NCBI RefSeq assembly: GCF_030718845.1
Contig: NZ_CP132191.1
Coordinates: 124,001-188,000 of the forward strand
Source: Mycoplasma seminis
GTDB lineage: Bacteria > Bacillota_I > Bacilli_A > Mycoplasmatales > Metamycoplasmataceae
Direction of reading: 5' to 3'
DNA length: 64,000 bases
The notes beneath the pieces were generated by a model. It was not told the origin of the DNA, searched no databases, and saw only the letters and a program-made list of their open reading frames with translations. The position numbers and the translations under genes were made by a program. Shown here piece by piece: positions 1-11,698 of this stretch (the first letter of the stretch is position 1; each line of letters opens with the position of its first letter).

Positions 1-216
1 AAAAATGAACAATTATGTTTAGATCTATCTCCTTTTGTGATGTATGAAGTATTTAATAATGCTTCAGTAAATATAACTAAACAAGATGGAGAGATAAAAA
101 AAGAAAATTGATTCCAATTTAGTAGAGTTCAATACCATAAGTTCTCTGTTGAAAAAATGAAAAAATATATCTCACAAGGGCTTAAAATTTATTTAAACTC
201 AGTTGAAAAAGAATAA
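1..216 (+). CDS. C-terminal end of an unknown protein (5' truncated by window edge)
   Basis: An open frame from base 1 ends at TAA 214-216 and reads one TGA as Trp. I do not recognise the family. Its end (…ISQGLKIYLNS…) resembles the end of the gene at 1267-2001 (…VKKGLQIYLES…), and both carry a Trp-Phe motif about 35 residues before the stop, so this looks like a tandem paralog. It stands just upstream of two related genes in the same orientation and is closed by a hairpin terminator. Only about 71 residues are visible, so no domain can be assigned. Confidence 0.75.
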
Positions 217-241
217 TACACATTAAAAGTGTGTATTTTTA
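215..241 (+). terminator. Rho-independent terminator after the first paralog
   Basis: An 8-bp perfect stem (215-222 with 230-237), 7-nt loop, followed by a T-run. It begins inside the stop codon of the upstream gene and separates it from the next promoter. Confidence 0.75.
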
Positions 242-284
242 TATCTATTTTTAAGTGCTTTTATGAATTTTGTCAGAATTAATT

Positions 285-290
285 TATAAT
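285..290 (+). promoter_or_regulatory. -10 box (TATAAT) for the gene at 300
   Basis: A perfect TATAAT ends only 9 nt before the ATG at 300, and no Shine-Dalgarno lies between them. Transcription would therefore start at or next to the start codon, giving a leaderless mRNA. No convincing -35 is seen, which is common in mycoplasmas. Confidence 0.5.
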
Positions 291-299
291 TATTACATT

Positions 300-1274
300 A
301 TGAAAAAAACATTTATATGAAAAAACCCACAAGCTAAAAACAATGAACAAGTTATCATTCAAGTTAATGGTGAAGGTGGAAAAAGTAAAGAGCTTAAAAT
401 CGGAACACTTAATTCAGTTAAAAAGCAATGTCCGATATTTGAAGATATTTTAAATAAAATTTCTAATTTCCCTTTACCAGAAGAAATGTATCAAGAAGTT
501 AATAAAGAAATTGTAATGGGAATTTTAACTACATTTGCAAAACTTGCAGATTCTAATGAAGAAGGGATAAGACAACGGCAAGCAGAAGTTGATAAGTTTG
601 AAAAGGAAATGATGGACTCTCATGATCATATCACTACTACAGAATCGCATGCTTATGAATTCTTCCATGAAATATATGTAAACTTTAATCCTTATGGATA
701 TCTAAAAGATAGTGTTAAAAAAGAATGCTTTGAAAAGTTTAGTATTAGCGAATTTTACAAAATGGGATTAGGTAATGTTTTTATATTGCCTCATGAAATA
801 GAAGAATTAGATCATGTTAGGGATATAAATAAATATGTAGAACTATATTTTGGTGTCAAAGGTATGATGGAGTATCGTAAATTCAGAGATAATTTCTGAA
901 AAAGTATTGTTGCTAGAACAGAGGAATTAGAAGGTTTAAGTTTCATCTTATTCAATAATCGATTTGTGGTTTGAACAAGTAATTTGATAAGAAATAAATA
1001 CAGTTTTTACCTTTCTACTGTGTCTGATTTCCATTCAACTTTAATAAAATTCATTATGTATTTAATCTATATCGGAGGGGCACGCCACAATGATTCAGAT
1101 GTTGAAAACTTAGATAACATCATGGATTTTATCTTCAATTACAACAAGAATGTTACTATTAATAAGTTAAACCAAAAAAGCGGAGTTAGATGAGAAAATA
1201 ATGGTATTAATTCTAAATATAGAAAATATTTTGCTGAAGGAATTGAAATTGTGCTAGGAGAAAAAAATGTATAA
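300..1274 (+). CDS. Unknown protein, tandem paralog family
   Basis: A 324-aa frame from ATG 300 to TAA 1272-1274 with several TGA codons read as Trp. No signal peptide or membrane helix is obvious. I do not recognise the family. The last third (YIGGARHND… to …GIEIVLGE) parallels the same part of the next gene (MLGSGRHD… to …GLQIYLES), so the two are likely diverged paralogs. The stop overlaps the next ATG by 8 nt, and the next gene's ribosome site (GGAG 1256-1260) lies inside this frame, so they are translationally coupled. The -10 box 9 nt upstream suggests a leaderless transcript. Confidence 0.8.
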
Positions 1275-2001
1275 AGTTATTTCAAAAAATATTACTAATA
1301 AAAAAAGTGATGACCAATATCTTGTAGGAACATACAATGTATTTATTCCATTAGCAGATGAAGTAATTGAAAAACTATTGACTTTTTCTCGGATGAAATC
1401 ACCTAAAAAAGAAGTATTTCAAAAGCTTGCAAAATCACTATTTAGAACAGTTATGTTTGCACCTATGTTAAAAAGTAAGCAAGAACTTATTTCAAATAAG
1501 TCTACTATTGATACAAGTGAAATTGATGATAAATATTTTAAAGATTTTGAAAAATACCTCAGAGATGGTAATTTAGAAAACATCATCTGAGGAATAAATG
1601 ACAAGCTTGCTACCATTATTGACAAATTTTATCGAATGAAAAAAGAGCAAAGAGAAGAATTCTATGCTTATTGAGAATATTTAGATGAAGAAGTTGATAA
1701 GGAACATATGTTTTATGGTCCTAATTTAAATAGTTATACTAAAGGATTATTTAGAATTTATAATACTTTTATTCTATTATATATGCTAGGTAGTGGAAGA
1801 CATGATATTAGATATATAAATTATTATGTACTATTCTTACGTTTCAATTCAGCTAATTTTAATCTAAGCATCAAAGATGGTAAACAAACATTTAATGAAG
1901 AATGATTTGAATTAGAAAGAATTCCGTTATACAGAATAGAAATTCAAGACTTTATTGACGGTGTTAAAAAAGGACTTCAAATTTATCTAGAATCTTTATA
2001 A
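1267..2001 (+). CDS. Unknown protein, tandem paralog family (second member)
   Basis: A 244-aa frame starting at ATG 1267, preceded by GGAG at 1256-1260, ending TAA 1999-2001. It overlaps the upstream gene by 8 nt. Soluble-looking, Lys/Glu-rich, with a Gly-Ser-Gly-Arg-His-Asp segment near the middle of the C-terminal half, matched by Gly-Gly-Ala-Arg-His-Asn in the upstream gene. The C-terminus matches the truncated gene at 1-216. No known motif was recognised. The position next to a GmrSD-like restriction gene makes a defence or accessory role possible, but that is inference. Confidence 0.8.
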
Positions 2002-2015
2002 AAACAACTTAATTC

Positions 2016-2038
2016 GCACATCTATTGATGTGCTTTTT
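2016..2038 (+). terminator. Rho-independent terminator
   Basis: Perfect 7-bp stem GCACATC/GATGTGC (2016-2022 with 2027-2033), 4-nt loop, then five T. It ends the paralog operon. Confidence 0.8.
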
Positions 2039-2088
2039 GTTTACTTATTTTACTTTTGCTCCAAATGTGGAAATTTTGTTCCATTTAC

Positions 2089-2117
2089 TTGCTTTTTTTT
2101 TTTTTTTTTTGTAAAGT
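2089..2117 (+). promoter_or_regulatory. Candidate phase-variable promoter with T18 spacer
   Basis: A -35-like TTGCTT (2089-2094) and a -10-like TAAAGT (2112-2117) are separated by exactly 17 bp, nearly all from an uninterrupted run of 18 T (2093-2110). Homopolymer tracts in or beside promoters are a known on/off switch for mycoplasma surface genes, such as the poly-A of vlp promoters. Slippage here would change promoter spacing for the DUF262 gene. The box assignments are mine and the -10 is a weak match. Confidence 0.45.
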
Positions 2118-2157
2118 TTTTTATAGGAGGGGCTTGAAAAATAAGAGCCAAAAAATT

Positions 2158-3990
2158 ATGCAAGTAAATGAAACAAAATCAATTCAAGATTGGATTTCAT
2201 CTATTAACCACAAAGAAACATTAATTCCACATATTCAAAGAAGATTTGTTTGAAGCAAAAATGACATTGCAATTTTTATAGATTCATTATATAATGAATT
2301 TCCTTGTCCACCTGTGTTAAGTTGAAACATAGATATTAACACATATAAAGGCAAATTAACTGTAGAAAATGCTAATGCATGTGATTTATACGAAATTAAT
2401 CCTAATTTTTATGAATCTAAACCTGAACAAATAAATTCAAAACATATTATTCTTAATGAAGATTTAAATAAAAAGAGAGAAATAATTTTTGATGGTCAAC
2501 AAAGATTAACATCTTTATATATTGCTTTTAAAGGATTTTGAGTTAAAGAATCTAAAAATTCTAAAGAAGGTGATGAAAATGAGAACAGAAGTTATTTATA
2601 TATGTCTTTAAAAGACGAAAATGAATCAAATAATCCATTATTCATGTTTAAATCAGGTAAAAACATAAAACCAGAAGAGTACTTCAGAGTTGAATCACTA
2701 GATAGCGAGATTTCTTCAAAGGATTGAATAGAAAAATATGTTGAAGATCACAACATTGATAATACTGGTAAAAACAGATTAGAAAGACTTCAAAAGTTAT
2801 ACACAACAAAAGGTATTATTAATAAAATGATCATTCCTGAAGATAAAAAGTTTGATAATGTAGTTGATATTTTTGTTAGATTAAATAACGGTGGAACACC
2901 ATTAGATTCATGAGAATTAATATATTCCAAATTAGTTTCAGAATGAAAAGGTGGAAAAGAAATAATTGATGGTGCTGTTCAAAAATTTAACAATAAAGCT
3001 GGAACGAAAAATAAATATGATCGTGGATTCATAATTCGTACAGCTGTATATTTAGTCGCGTCTGGAAATGGTGTTATTAGAGCTGATAAAATAATAGAAA
3101 ATAAAAAAGAGACTAAAGAAACAATCGAAAACATCCAAAAACATTGAGATCGAATATCAATCAGTTTGAAGGTTATGAGCAAGTTACTAAATAACTTTTA
3201 TCGTAATATTAAGATACCGTCAGATTATGCATTATTGCCTATAATGTATTATATTTTCAAGGATGAAAAACATGGTCATGATTGATATAACAATGATGAA
3301 TTTAAAAATGAAGTTCAAAAGTTTTTATTTGTAGCTTTTCTTAAAAGAGCATTTAGTAATGGTGGTTACACTGTTCTAGCACAAATGAGAAGTGAAATCG
3401 ATAATTGATTTAGCAATAAAAATTCATCTACTAAATTTGAAGCTAAAAGATTTAATACAGATACAATTTCGTTCCATGCAGGTGATAAATTTAAACTAAC
3501 TGCAGAGAATATAGAAAACATTTTAAATAACACAAGAAAAAGCAACAATATCAGTATTATTATTCTTTCTAATTTAGAAGCATACAAAAACGTTAAAGAT
3601 ACTGGAACACTAGTAGAAAACCAAGATCATATTTTTCCTACAAGAGTTTTTAATAAGACAAAATTTACTGAACAATTACAAAAAGAAGGTCTTAGTAAGG
3701 AAGAAATTGATAAGTATAATAAAGAATACTGTGATTCTTGAAAAAGACTAAAAGATACAATCCCAAATCTTCAACTATTAAGCGATTCAGATAACAAAGA
3801 AAAAAATGATTTGATGCCGGCCGAATGACTTGCTAATAATCCAAATAACAAAATTGATTATGCTTATTTTATAGATGAGGATGGAAATAAAAAAGAATGA
3901 GATAAATGAGATTTAAAAGATTTTGAAGAATTCTATAAAAATAGAAAAGAAAATATTATCGAAGAATTAAATGAAAGGTTTAATTGGTAA
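2158..3990 (+). CDS. DUF262/DUF1524 GmrSD-like protein (putative modification-dependent endonuclease)
   Basis: 610 aa. The N-terminal DUF262 (ParB-like nucleotide-binding) signature is visible: IPHIQRRFVW near residue 23, FDGQQRLTSL near 111 and FVRLNNGGTPL near 238. The C-terminal part has DHIFP near 490 and a later NLQLL…N…K pattern, as in the DUF1524/HNH nuclease half. Proteins of this GmrSD type are NTP-dependent nucleases that often act on modified DNA. The start is uncertain: ATG 2158 fits the family start, but the only strong ribosome site (AGGAGG 2125-2130) lies 27 nt upstream, beside an in-frame TTG at 2134. The frame even stays open through the T18 tract to ATG 2056. The 18-T tract suggests switching. 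Four nt separate it from the next gene. Confidence 0.85.
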
Positions 3991-3993
3991 ACA

Positions 3994-4731
3994 ATGTTTG
4001 AAAAAATTTTTAAAATTGGAAAGAAACAGCAATTTAGTAAATATCAATTTGTTGCTAATATTATTTCTCTAATATTTGCAGGTATATCACTTGTGTCATG
4101 ATTTGTAGCACTAGGATATAATGTTAATATCATAAATAATACTGGTGAATATCATAATATTGATAATTATGGAACTTTAATTTGCTTATTTATGGTTTTA
4201 ATAGGTATAATTTCAACAATTATTTTTGCATCATTATATTTTAAATTTGGTAACATTGATAAAAAATGAGTTATATTTATTTCTACGGCATCAGCATTAA
4301 TTTCGATATCTTTTATTTTATATGCTCCAATACTTAGCTGAGATATGAATAGTAAAGCAATAAATAATGGTAAAATCACATTAGTTGATGCATTGTTCTT
4401 ATTTTGAAGTAGTTTTAGTTTTGAAGTTTCTATATCATTTTGAGTCTCATATTTCTCTCTAATAGTAGCTTACATTTTTAGAAGCTCTAATCGTGAAGTG
4501 TTATGAATTATATTGTTGCCTATTTTAGTTGTTATTGGTTTAGTAGTTGCAATATTATTAATTATGGGCGGTAAAAAAGACTCAAGTTCAAGATCAAATA
4601 GTCACTATGCACCTAACTGCAGAGAACATCACTGTGATAAATGTCATTCATACATAAAATACAAATTACAAAAAAATCAAAAACCAAAAGTACCATACTG
4701 AAAGGTGGACGAGTATTATATGGATAAGTAG
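3994..4731 (+). CDS. Multi-pass membrane protein with Cys/His-rich tail
   Basis: 245 aa, starting 3 nt after the DUF262 stop, so probably co-transcribed with it. About five hydrophobic segments are visible (residues about 18-42, 56-80, 90-112, 130-158 and 166-190), followed by a cytosolic-type basic tail holding Cys-Arg-Glu-His-His-Cys-Asp-Lys-Cys-His, a possible small metal site. I do not recognise the family. The stop codon lies inside the terminator stem. Membrane partners next to restriction nucleases occur in some defence systems, but here that link is only positional. Confidence 0.75.
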
Positions 4732-4751
4732 ACAAAGTTATTTGTCTACTT
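4726..4751 (+). terminator. Strong hairpin overlapping the stop codon
   Basis: Perfect 11-bp stem (4726-4736 with 4741-4751) and 4-nt loop GTTA. The T-run after it is short and interrupted. It ends the DUF262/membrane-protein unit. Confidence 0.65.
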
Positions 4752-4785
4752 TCTTCATTTAATAATAAATTTTAAGGAGGAAAAG

Positions 4786-5142
4786 ATGTTTGATTCACAA
4801 TATCAAAATTTAAAGTCTAAAGTGAAAACTCTTACTAAAGAGTCAGAAAATATTATTTCTAAGAATGAAAGAATTATTAAGGAATTAGAAAATAAATATC
4901 AAAAAATTAATTCAACATTAAAGTCAGAAGTCAAGGATTTAGAATCTAAATTTGACAGATCAATGGAAAATCTTGCTGATGATATAAAGAAAGAAATTGC
5001 TTCTTACGAAGCTGATTTTAATCAAAAATTAGATTTATTCCAAGCTAATTCTTTTAATGAAATTAGCAAAACTAAAAAACAGTATAGAAAAGAATTTGAT
5101 AAAAGAGCTGAAGCACTTTTCATAATTAAAGGAGAATTATAA
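4786..5142 (+). CDS. Small coiled-coil protein, first gene of a three-gene operon
   Basis: 118 aa with AAGGAGG ending about 6 nt before ATG 4786. Almost the whole chain is charged heptad-like sequence (Lys/Glu/Leu/Ile/Asn rich, no Pro, no Cys), so an extended coiled coil is likely. No signal peptide or membrane helix. Only 2 nt separate its stop from the next gene. Function unknown. Because all three proteins of this operon have coiled-coil stretches near the N-terminus, they may assemble together; that is inference. Confidence 0.75.
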   Translation: MFDSQYQNLKSKVKTLTKESENIISKNERIIKELENKYQKINSTLKSEVKDLESKFDRSMENLADDIKKEIASYEADFNQKLDLFQANSFNEISKTKKQYRKEFDKRAEALFIIKGEL

Positions 5143-5144
5143 TT

Positions 5145-6911
5145 ATGGCTGAATTAACAGAATATGAAATAAAGGAAATTGAAAATTTAATTTCAGACAT
5201 AGAAAGTAGTTGTTTTGATGTTGAATCTATTTGCAAAAAACATAAATATACTAATTTCTCTCAATATAATAGTAAGCTTGAATCATATTCAAATAAAACT
5301 AAACAAAATATCGATTCTATTAAGAATGAAATGAAGAACAGCAATTATAGAACATGAGCTGATATTAGAAATTTCAACAACAAAAATATAGAAATGTCAA
5401 ATCAATTTTCAAATTTATCAAATGAGATTGATAAATTAATAAAAAGAGAATTACCTACATTAGAAGTTAATTATTCAATGAGTTTTCAGGAAATTTGCTT
5501 AGAAGATATGGAGTTAGAGAAACAATTTCCTATGTATGAAACTAAGTTTCCAGAAGATCCAAAATTAAAAGAACCTGAAAGAATCTTAATTAAAGATAGA
5601 GAAAATGATAGGTGAGCATGATTGGTCGATGGTGAAGTTAGAGAAGATATTGAAGATGTAAATTTATATGAAACAACTGTTATACCACCTAAAAAAGAAC
5701 AAGAAGAAATACAAATAATAGTTGATGACGATGACAACGATGATGAAGATGAAATAAATATTGAATTATCAGAAGCTTCTGAAGAGGGTCAAAAAGAAAT
5801 AGATGAAAATCCGGTTGAAGAAATAAGCGAAGATTCAGGCGATGGAGAAATTAATGAAGATTGAGATGATGATGTAGATGCAGAAACGGATTTATTGGAA
5901 GAAGATTTTATAAGTGGTCGAACTTATTATCATGAATATAAGAAGAAAGAAGAATTAATTGATAAAGGAAATGGATTATTTGAAACCGAAAATTTTGTAA
6001 CAACATTAGAAGATTCTGATTTTATTTATCCAGATATAACTAAATTAAGATTAAGTAATGTTTCAAAAATAAGCCCAAATGCATTCAAAAATTGCCCAAA
6101 TTTAGAATTAATAATTATTTCAAGAGCAATTGATACATTTACTCGAAAATCATTCGAACATCTAAAAGAAGACTGTATTATCGCTTTTGAATACTCAGAA
6201 AAATTTATTAATTCGTTTTTATCGAATAGAAAAATACTTGATGGTAAAAAAGTCATTTTCGGTTATAAAACTGGTGATGAAAATAACCCAAATATTGTTC
6301 CTTATGTAAATCAAAATAAAGAACAAAAGAAAATAATTATTTCTAAAAATACACCATTAGATAATGATGATATAAAAGAATTATTTTTAAAACGTAATTC
6401 AAAATATGGTTTTACTTTAGAAGAGATTAATAGTGCTATTTCTGTAACTGGGAATAATTTGGATAAAAATGCAATTATTGAAAATGCTTTATTTATTAAA
6501 TTATCTAATGGTCTTGCTACCAAAAATATTAATTCCTTTAATAGTGCATTATGATACATTATTTCTAAAAATAAAGGTTCTGATAAAAATATTGAATTCT
6601 TATTACTAGTGCTTTTTAGCGGTATGAATAAAATCAATATAAATAAAAGCTTTGATGATTCTTACAAAGATTATGTTCGCTTAGATAAATATTGATTGCA
6701 ACAGCTTAATGAACTATTAAAAATAAATAATATTTCACAGAAACAATGAATTAATATATTAAAAGAATCAAAATACTTTAATGAATTTGTAAACACCTAT
6801 GATAAAGAAATTTTCACATTTGAACAATCAGTAAAATTAATTTCTAAAGCACTTAAAAAACCAAGTAAAAATTTCTATGTTTATAAACATATTAAGAAAG
6901 GGAATAAATAG
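5145..6911 (+). CDS. Unknown 588-aa protein with acidic linker and a BspA-like leucine-rich segment
   Basis: Reads through TGA codons at 5355, 5613, 5862 and 6552 as Trp and ends TAG 6909-6911. Order: N-terminal coiled coil (1-110), a basic/Trp segment around 145-160, a very acidic linker (about 185-245, many Asp/Glu), then a leucine-rich unit near 300-345 (ITKLRLSNVSKISPNAF…NCPNLELIII) of the BspA-like LRR_5 type, and an alpha-helical C-terminal third. No secretion signal is seen. It sits 2 nt after the coiled-coil gene and 2 nt before the next gene, so it is one operon. Family not recognised beyond the LRR unit. Confidence 0.75.
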
Positions 6912-6913
6912 TT

Positions 6914-8545
6914 ATGGCTTCTAAATCTGATTTTAAATCTCTTAAAAGTAATATTTCAAAAATTGAAAATAAAATATCTTCATTTGATAGTAAAGCAGAA
7001 GACATTGAAAGAACATTTAACAATTTAAGTATACCTAATCAATATGATGTATATACAGTTGCAAGCAATTTTTCAAACACAGCTAGTTTCTATAAAAATC
7101 AATGTCAAGAGGCAATGAATGCTTGTTATGATAGAATACAAGAAAAAATGCAAAAAGTAGAAAGCAATATTAAACACAAAAGTAATAACTTATTATGATA
7201 TTCATTTTGTCTTAGAAAACAATTGAGAAGTATACATGAATTTAATGAATGATTTATTAAAAAAGACTATATGACTCTTATTAGGAATGCAAATTTTATG
7301 GATGAGTATTATAGTACGCCAGATGTTATTAAATACATTAAATTATTAAAGTTAAAATCTTTTGAAGCTATATGTGAAGAAAAAATGCAAGCACCAATTA
7401 GATATTATGACTACTGAGCATTCGAAGATTATTATAATAATTGTAAGAAATACAATTCAACTTATCATATTTTAAAAGCTAGAGAATGATTATTTATTGC
7501 AACAATTCATATATTGCAAAATAATATGCTACCCGGAAATGAGAATTATAAGTTTCATATCAACGCTTTGAAAACATATCAAGAATTCGATGAAGAATTA
7601 AAACGAAAATACCTAAATGATTATGAAAACACCTATCCACAAGCTGTAGATGTATTTAATAATCGAACTAAAGATTTATATGAAAAATTCCAATATAGTC
7701 AAGTAAAAGATATTATTAATGATTCTAAATACTTTAATGTAGATGATATTGAAATTGAATTCTTTAAATCAACTGAATTAAGTCCGATCAAATTATTTAA
7801 TTATCTAGAGGAATTTGGGAATAATGGAGATCTTGCTTCTAGAAAACAAGCTCAAGATGATACTATTATTTTATTAAATGGTGAATTAAAGACTCAATAT
7901 ATTGAATACTGAATTAAAAATTTTGATCATAATAATTGAGATTTTATTCAAGATATTATTAAGTACCAAAACAACTGATTCAAAATTAGTAATATATTAT
8001 GTCCTTTAATTAGTAAAAATATTGATAGTATTAAAAATATCTCAGATTTATTTAAACACTATGCTGTAGGCTTTAAAGATTATATTGAAACAATTAAAGA
8101 TGAAATTTCAATTGATAAATTTATGTCTTGCATAATTATTCAAAATGAATTTGTTCAAAAGTTCTATAAAAAATATAATGTCGTAAATAAAAAAGATGAA
8201 ATTAATAAACTAAGAAAACAACTTGATGGAATTGCTTATGGAATGATTAAAGGCTACCACAAGCTAGTTTCGTTATATACTGCTGAGAAAATAGCAGAAT
8301 TAAACAAGGTTCTTTCTGATGCTTCAGTAAGACTATATGGTAAGAATAAAAAATACCAAATTACTCCTGCTAAAAAAGACGGTAACTTAGAAAAACTAAA
8401 GAAAAAAGTTAAATTAATTACTGTTTCTAATTTAAATAAAAAGAAAATTATTATATGAATCAGTGTAATTGCTGGTTTAATATGAGCTGGATTGCTTGGA
8501 ACTGGTATTTGAGCAGTGTTACATTTTGTTCTAAATTGAGTCTAA
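6914..8545 (+). CDS. Unknown 543-aa protein with N-terminal coiled coil and C-terminal membrane anchor
   Basis: Starts 2 nt after the previous stop and ends TAA 8543-8545. Residues 1-95 look coiled-coil. The middle is helical and rich in aromatic residues. The last 35 residues form one hydrophobic helix after a Lys-rich stretch (KKKIIIWISVIAGLIW…), a tail-anchor pattern. No known catalytic motif was found. As the only membrane-bound member of the operon it could tether the two coiled-coil partners to the membrane. Several TGA=Trp codons interrupt the frame if read with the standard code. Confidence 0.75.
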
Positions 8546-8550
8546 GAAAA

Positions 8551-8580
8551 AATCTAGAGAATAGCTCTCTAGATTTTTGT
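8551..8580. terminator. Bidirectional terminator between convergent units
   Basis: Nine-bp stem AATCTAGAG/CTCTAGATT (8551-8559 with 8567-8575) flanked by A-run on the left and T-run on the right, so it can serve the + strand operon and the - strand gene ending at 8580. Confidence 0.7.
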
Positions 8581-9003
8581 TATTCACTAATTGTAAGTTG
8601 TAAATCAAAATATGAAGCAGGATTATTACTATCTGGAGCACAAATATAATATTTAAAAGTATATTTGTTTTCTTCTTGGATGAATTCTTGTCCAAATGTT
8701 CTAATTTCAAATTCCATAAGTTGTTTATTTTCTGGGTTTAAAAATGTTACTGTAGCTTTACCATAGTCGTTTTTAATTACTTGTACTGTAGTGCTATTAG
8801 TATAAACTCAAAATTCGTTTTCATAAATATCTACACGATTAGTTTCATTATATTTAGGTTCTTTAAAAATTAATTCAATTGATTTTTCTTCAGTATTAAT
8901 ATTTTTAGTTAATGGTGCATCAAATTCAATAACTTGTATTGCTTCAGTATTAATTATTTCTTCACCATTTTCAAAAACTACAGGTTGAATAGTTGACTTA
9001 AAA

Positions 9004-9014
<11 letters not shown>
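8580..9014 (-). CDS. DUF1934-like small beta-barrel protein
   Basis: 144 aa, start codon at 9012-9014, inside the last codons of gltX (11-nt overlap), stop at 8580-8582. The sequence alternates beta-prone stretches without signal peptide or helices. The strand pattern and length (about 140 aa) resemble the DUF1934/YwiB calycin-like family, whose B. subtilis member lies next to argS. Match judged by eye, so the family name is tentative. Overlap with gltX means translational coupling. Confidence 0.6.
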
Positions 9015-10425
<1,411 letters not shown>

Positions 10426-10504
10426 ATTTATCTCCTTAAATAAGTATTTAAATTATAAATTAATTTAAATATAGGGCTTAAAAAATATACTGTATTTTTT
10501 AAAG

Positions 10505-10534
10505 AAAAAAGCATACTGTTTTTTGTCAGTATGC
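10505..10534 (-). terminator. Terminator for the membrane-protein/peptidase unit
   Basis: Eight-bp perfect stem GCATACTG/CAGTATGC (10511-10518 with 10527-10534); on the - strand it is followed by a T-rich run. Confidence 0.75.
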
Positions 10535-10541
10535 TAGCAAA

Positions 10542-11114
10542 TTATTGTTTTAATTTTTGACTTTTAATAAAATCATTTAGCTGAATTCCTCAAACTATAG
10601 CAAATCAAATAATAATCAAACAAGAAATAGCAATCGCTACAATAGCTTGAATAATATCTCGTATGCATCATCAAAATGGAGCTATAAAAATAGGAAGTAA
10701 GGCAATAAATAGAAGTCAGGCAAGTGTTGAAAATATAATGAAAATAGTTTTGTTATCTGTATCTAATTTAATTTTTGTTAAAAAGAATAGTGGAAAGAAA
10801 CTATGTAACATTTTATTCTTTAATACTATTAAATAAGCTAACTGCAAGGCATAAAAAGTAATTCCAAGACTTAAATATACATATCACAAGTTATCTCAAC
10901 TATCAAATAAGTATCCACCATAAATGTTCATCGGAATCTTATGCTCACCTTCGGGATGCACATAATCAACTCCTATTTGTCTAAATGGATCGTTTTTTGC
11001 TCTAATACTGAAATATATAACTGAAGCAATAAAGCCAACAAATAAACTTATGATAATAAGATTTATAAAAACTGTGAATGATAATTTGAATCTATACTTT
11101 AGCTGTTTGGTCAT
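10542..11114 (-). CDS. Four-helix membrane protein, paralog of the next gene
   Basis: 190 aa from ATG 11112-11114 preceded by AAGGAAG. Four hydrophobic segments: near residues 11-35, 75-98, 118-145 and 150-172. It is clearly paralogous to 11123-11698: the same MTKQLKYRFKLSF / MTNQLKYKFKLSF start, the same …GGYLF / …GGYIF… segment, the same …WGIQLNDFIK / WGIELNDFIK end. Function unknown. Third gene of a unit headed by the secreted cysteine peptidase. Confidence 0.8.
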
Positions 11115-11122
11115 AATCTTCC

Positions 11123-11698
11123 TTAACTACTAATGGATTTTGAATTTTTAATAAAATCATTTAGCTCGATTCCTCAAACAATAGTGAATAATATAATCAA
11201 TAAACAAGAAATTATTACTGCTACAATTGATTGTATAATCTCTTTCATCATTCATCAAAACGGAACTACAAAAATAGGTATTAATCCTATAAATAGCATT
11301 CAAGCAAGAATGGAGAATATTATAAAAATTATTTTGTTTTTATTATCTAAGTTAATTTTCTTTATGTACAAGATAGGAAATAAGCAGTGCAATATTTTAT
11401 TTTTTAGCACCAATAAGTATGCTAATTGTAATGCATAAAATGCAATCGCAAGGCCTAAATATGTTCCTCACAGATTGTACCACTCATTAAATATATATCC
11501 TCCGCATTGATTGCTTTCTATTTGATTACTTGGGGTTTTTTCAAAGTTAGCAGCAATTAAACAATTATTAGGTTCAATTTTTGATTTAATACCAAAATAG
11601 AGTACAGAAATAACGAAACCTAAAAATAAAGATATAGTTAGAATGTTATAGATTATTAAGAATGATAATTTAAACTTATACTTTAGCTGATTGGTCAT
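11123..11698 (-). CDS. Four-helix membrane protein, paralog of the previous gene
   Basis: 191 aa, chosen start ATG 11696-11698 because it aligns with the start of its paralog; the frame stays open further upstream. It overlaps the end of the peptidase gene by 23 nt and ends 8 nt before the next gene's start. Same four-helix layout as its neighbour, with short loops between helices two and four. The pairing with a secreted peptidase suggests a shared surface function, perhaps export or processing, but nothing in the sequence proves this. Confidence 0.8.

Noticed and set aside
2056-2157. Start of the DUF262 gene at ATG 2056
   Set aside because: It would encode a poly-Phe stretch through the T18 tract and has no ribosome site; kept only as an alternative in the finding on phase variation.
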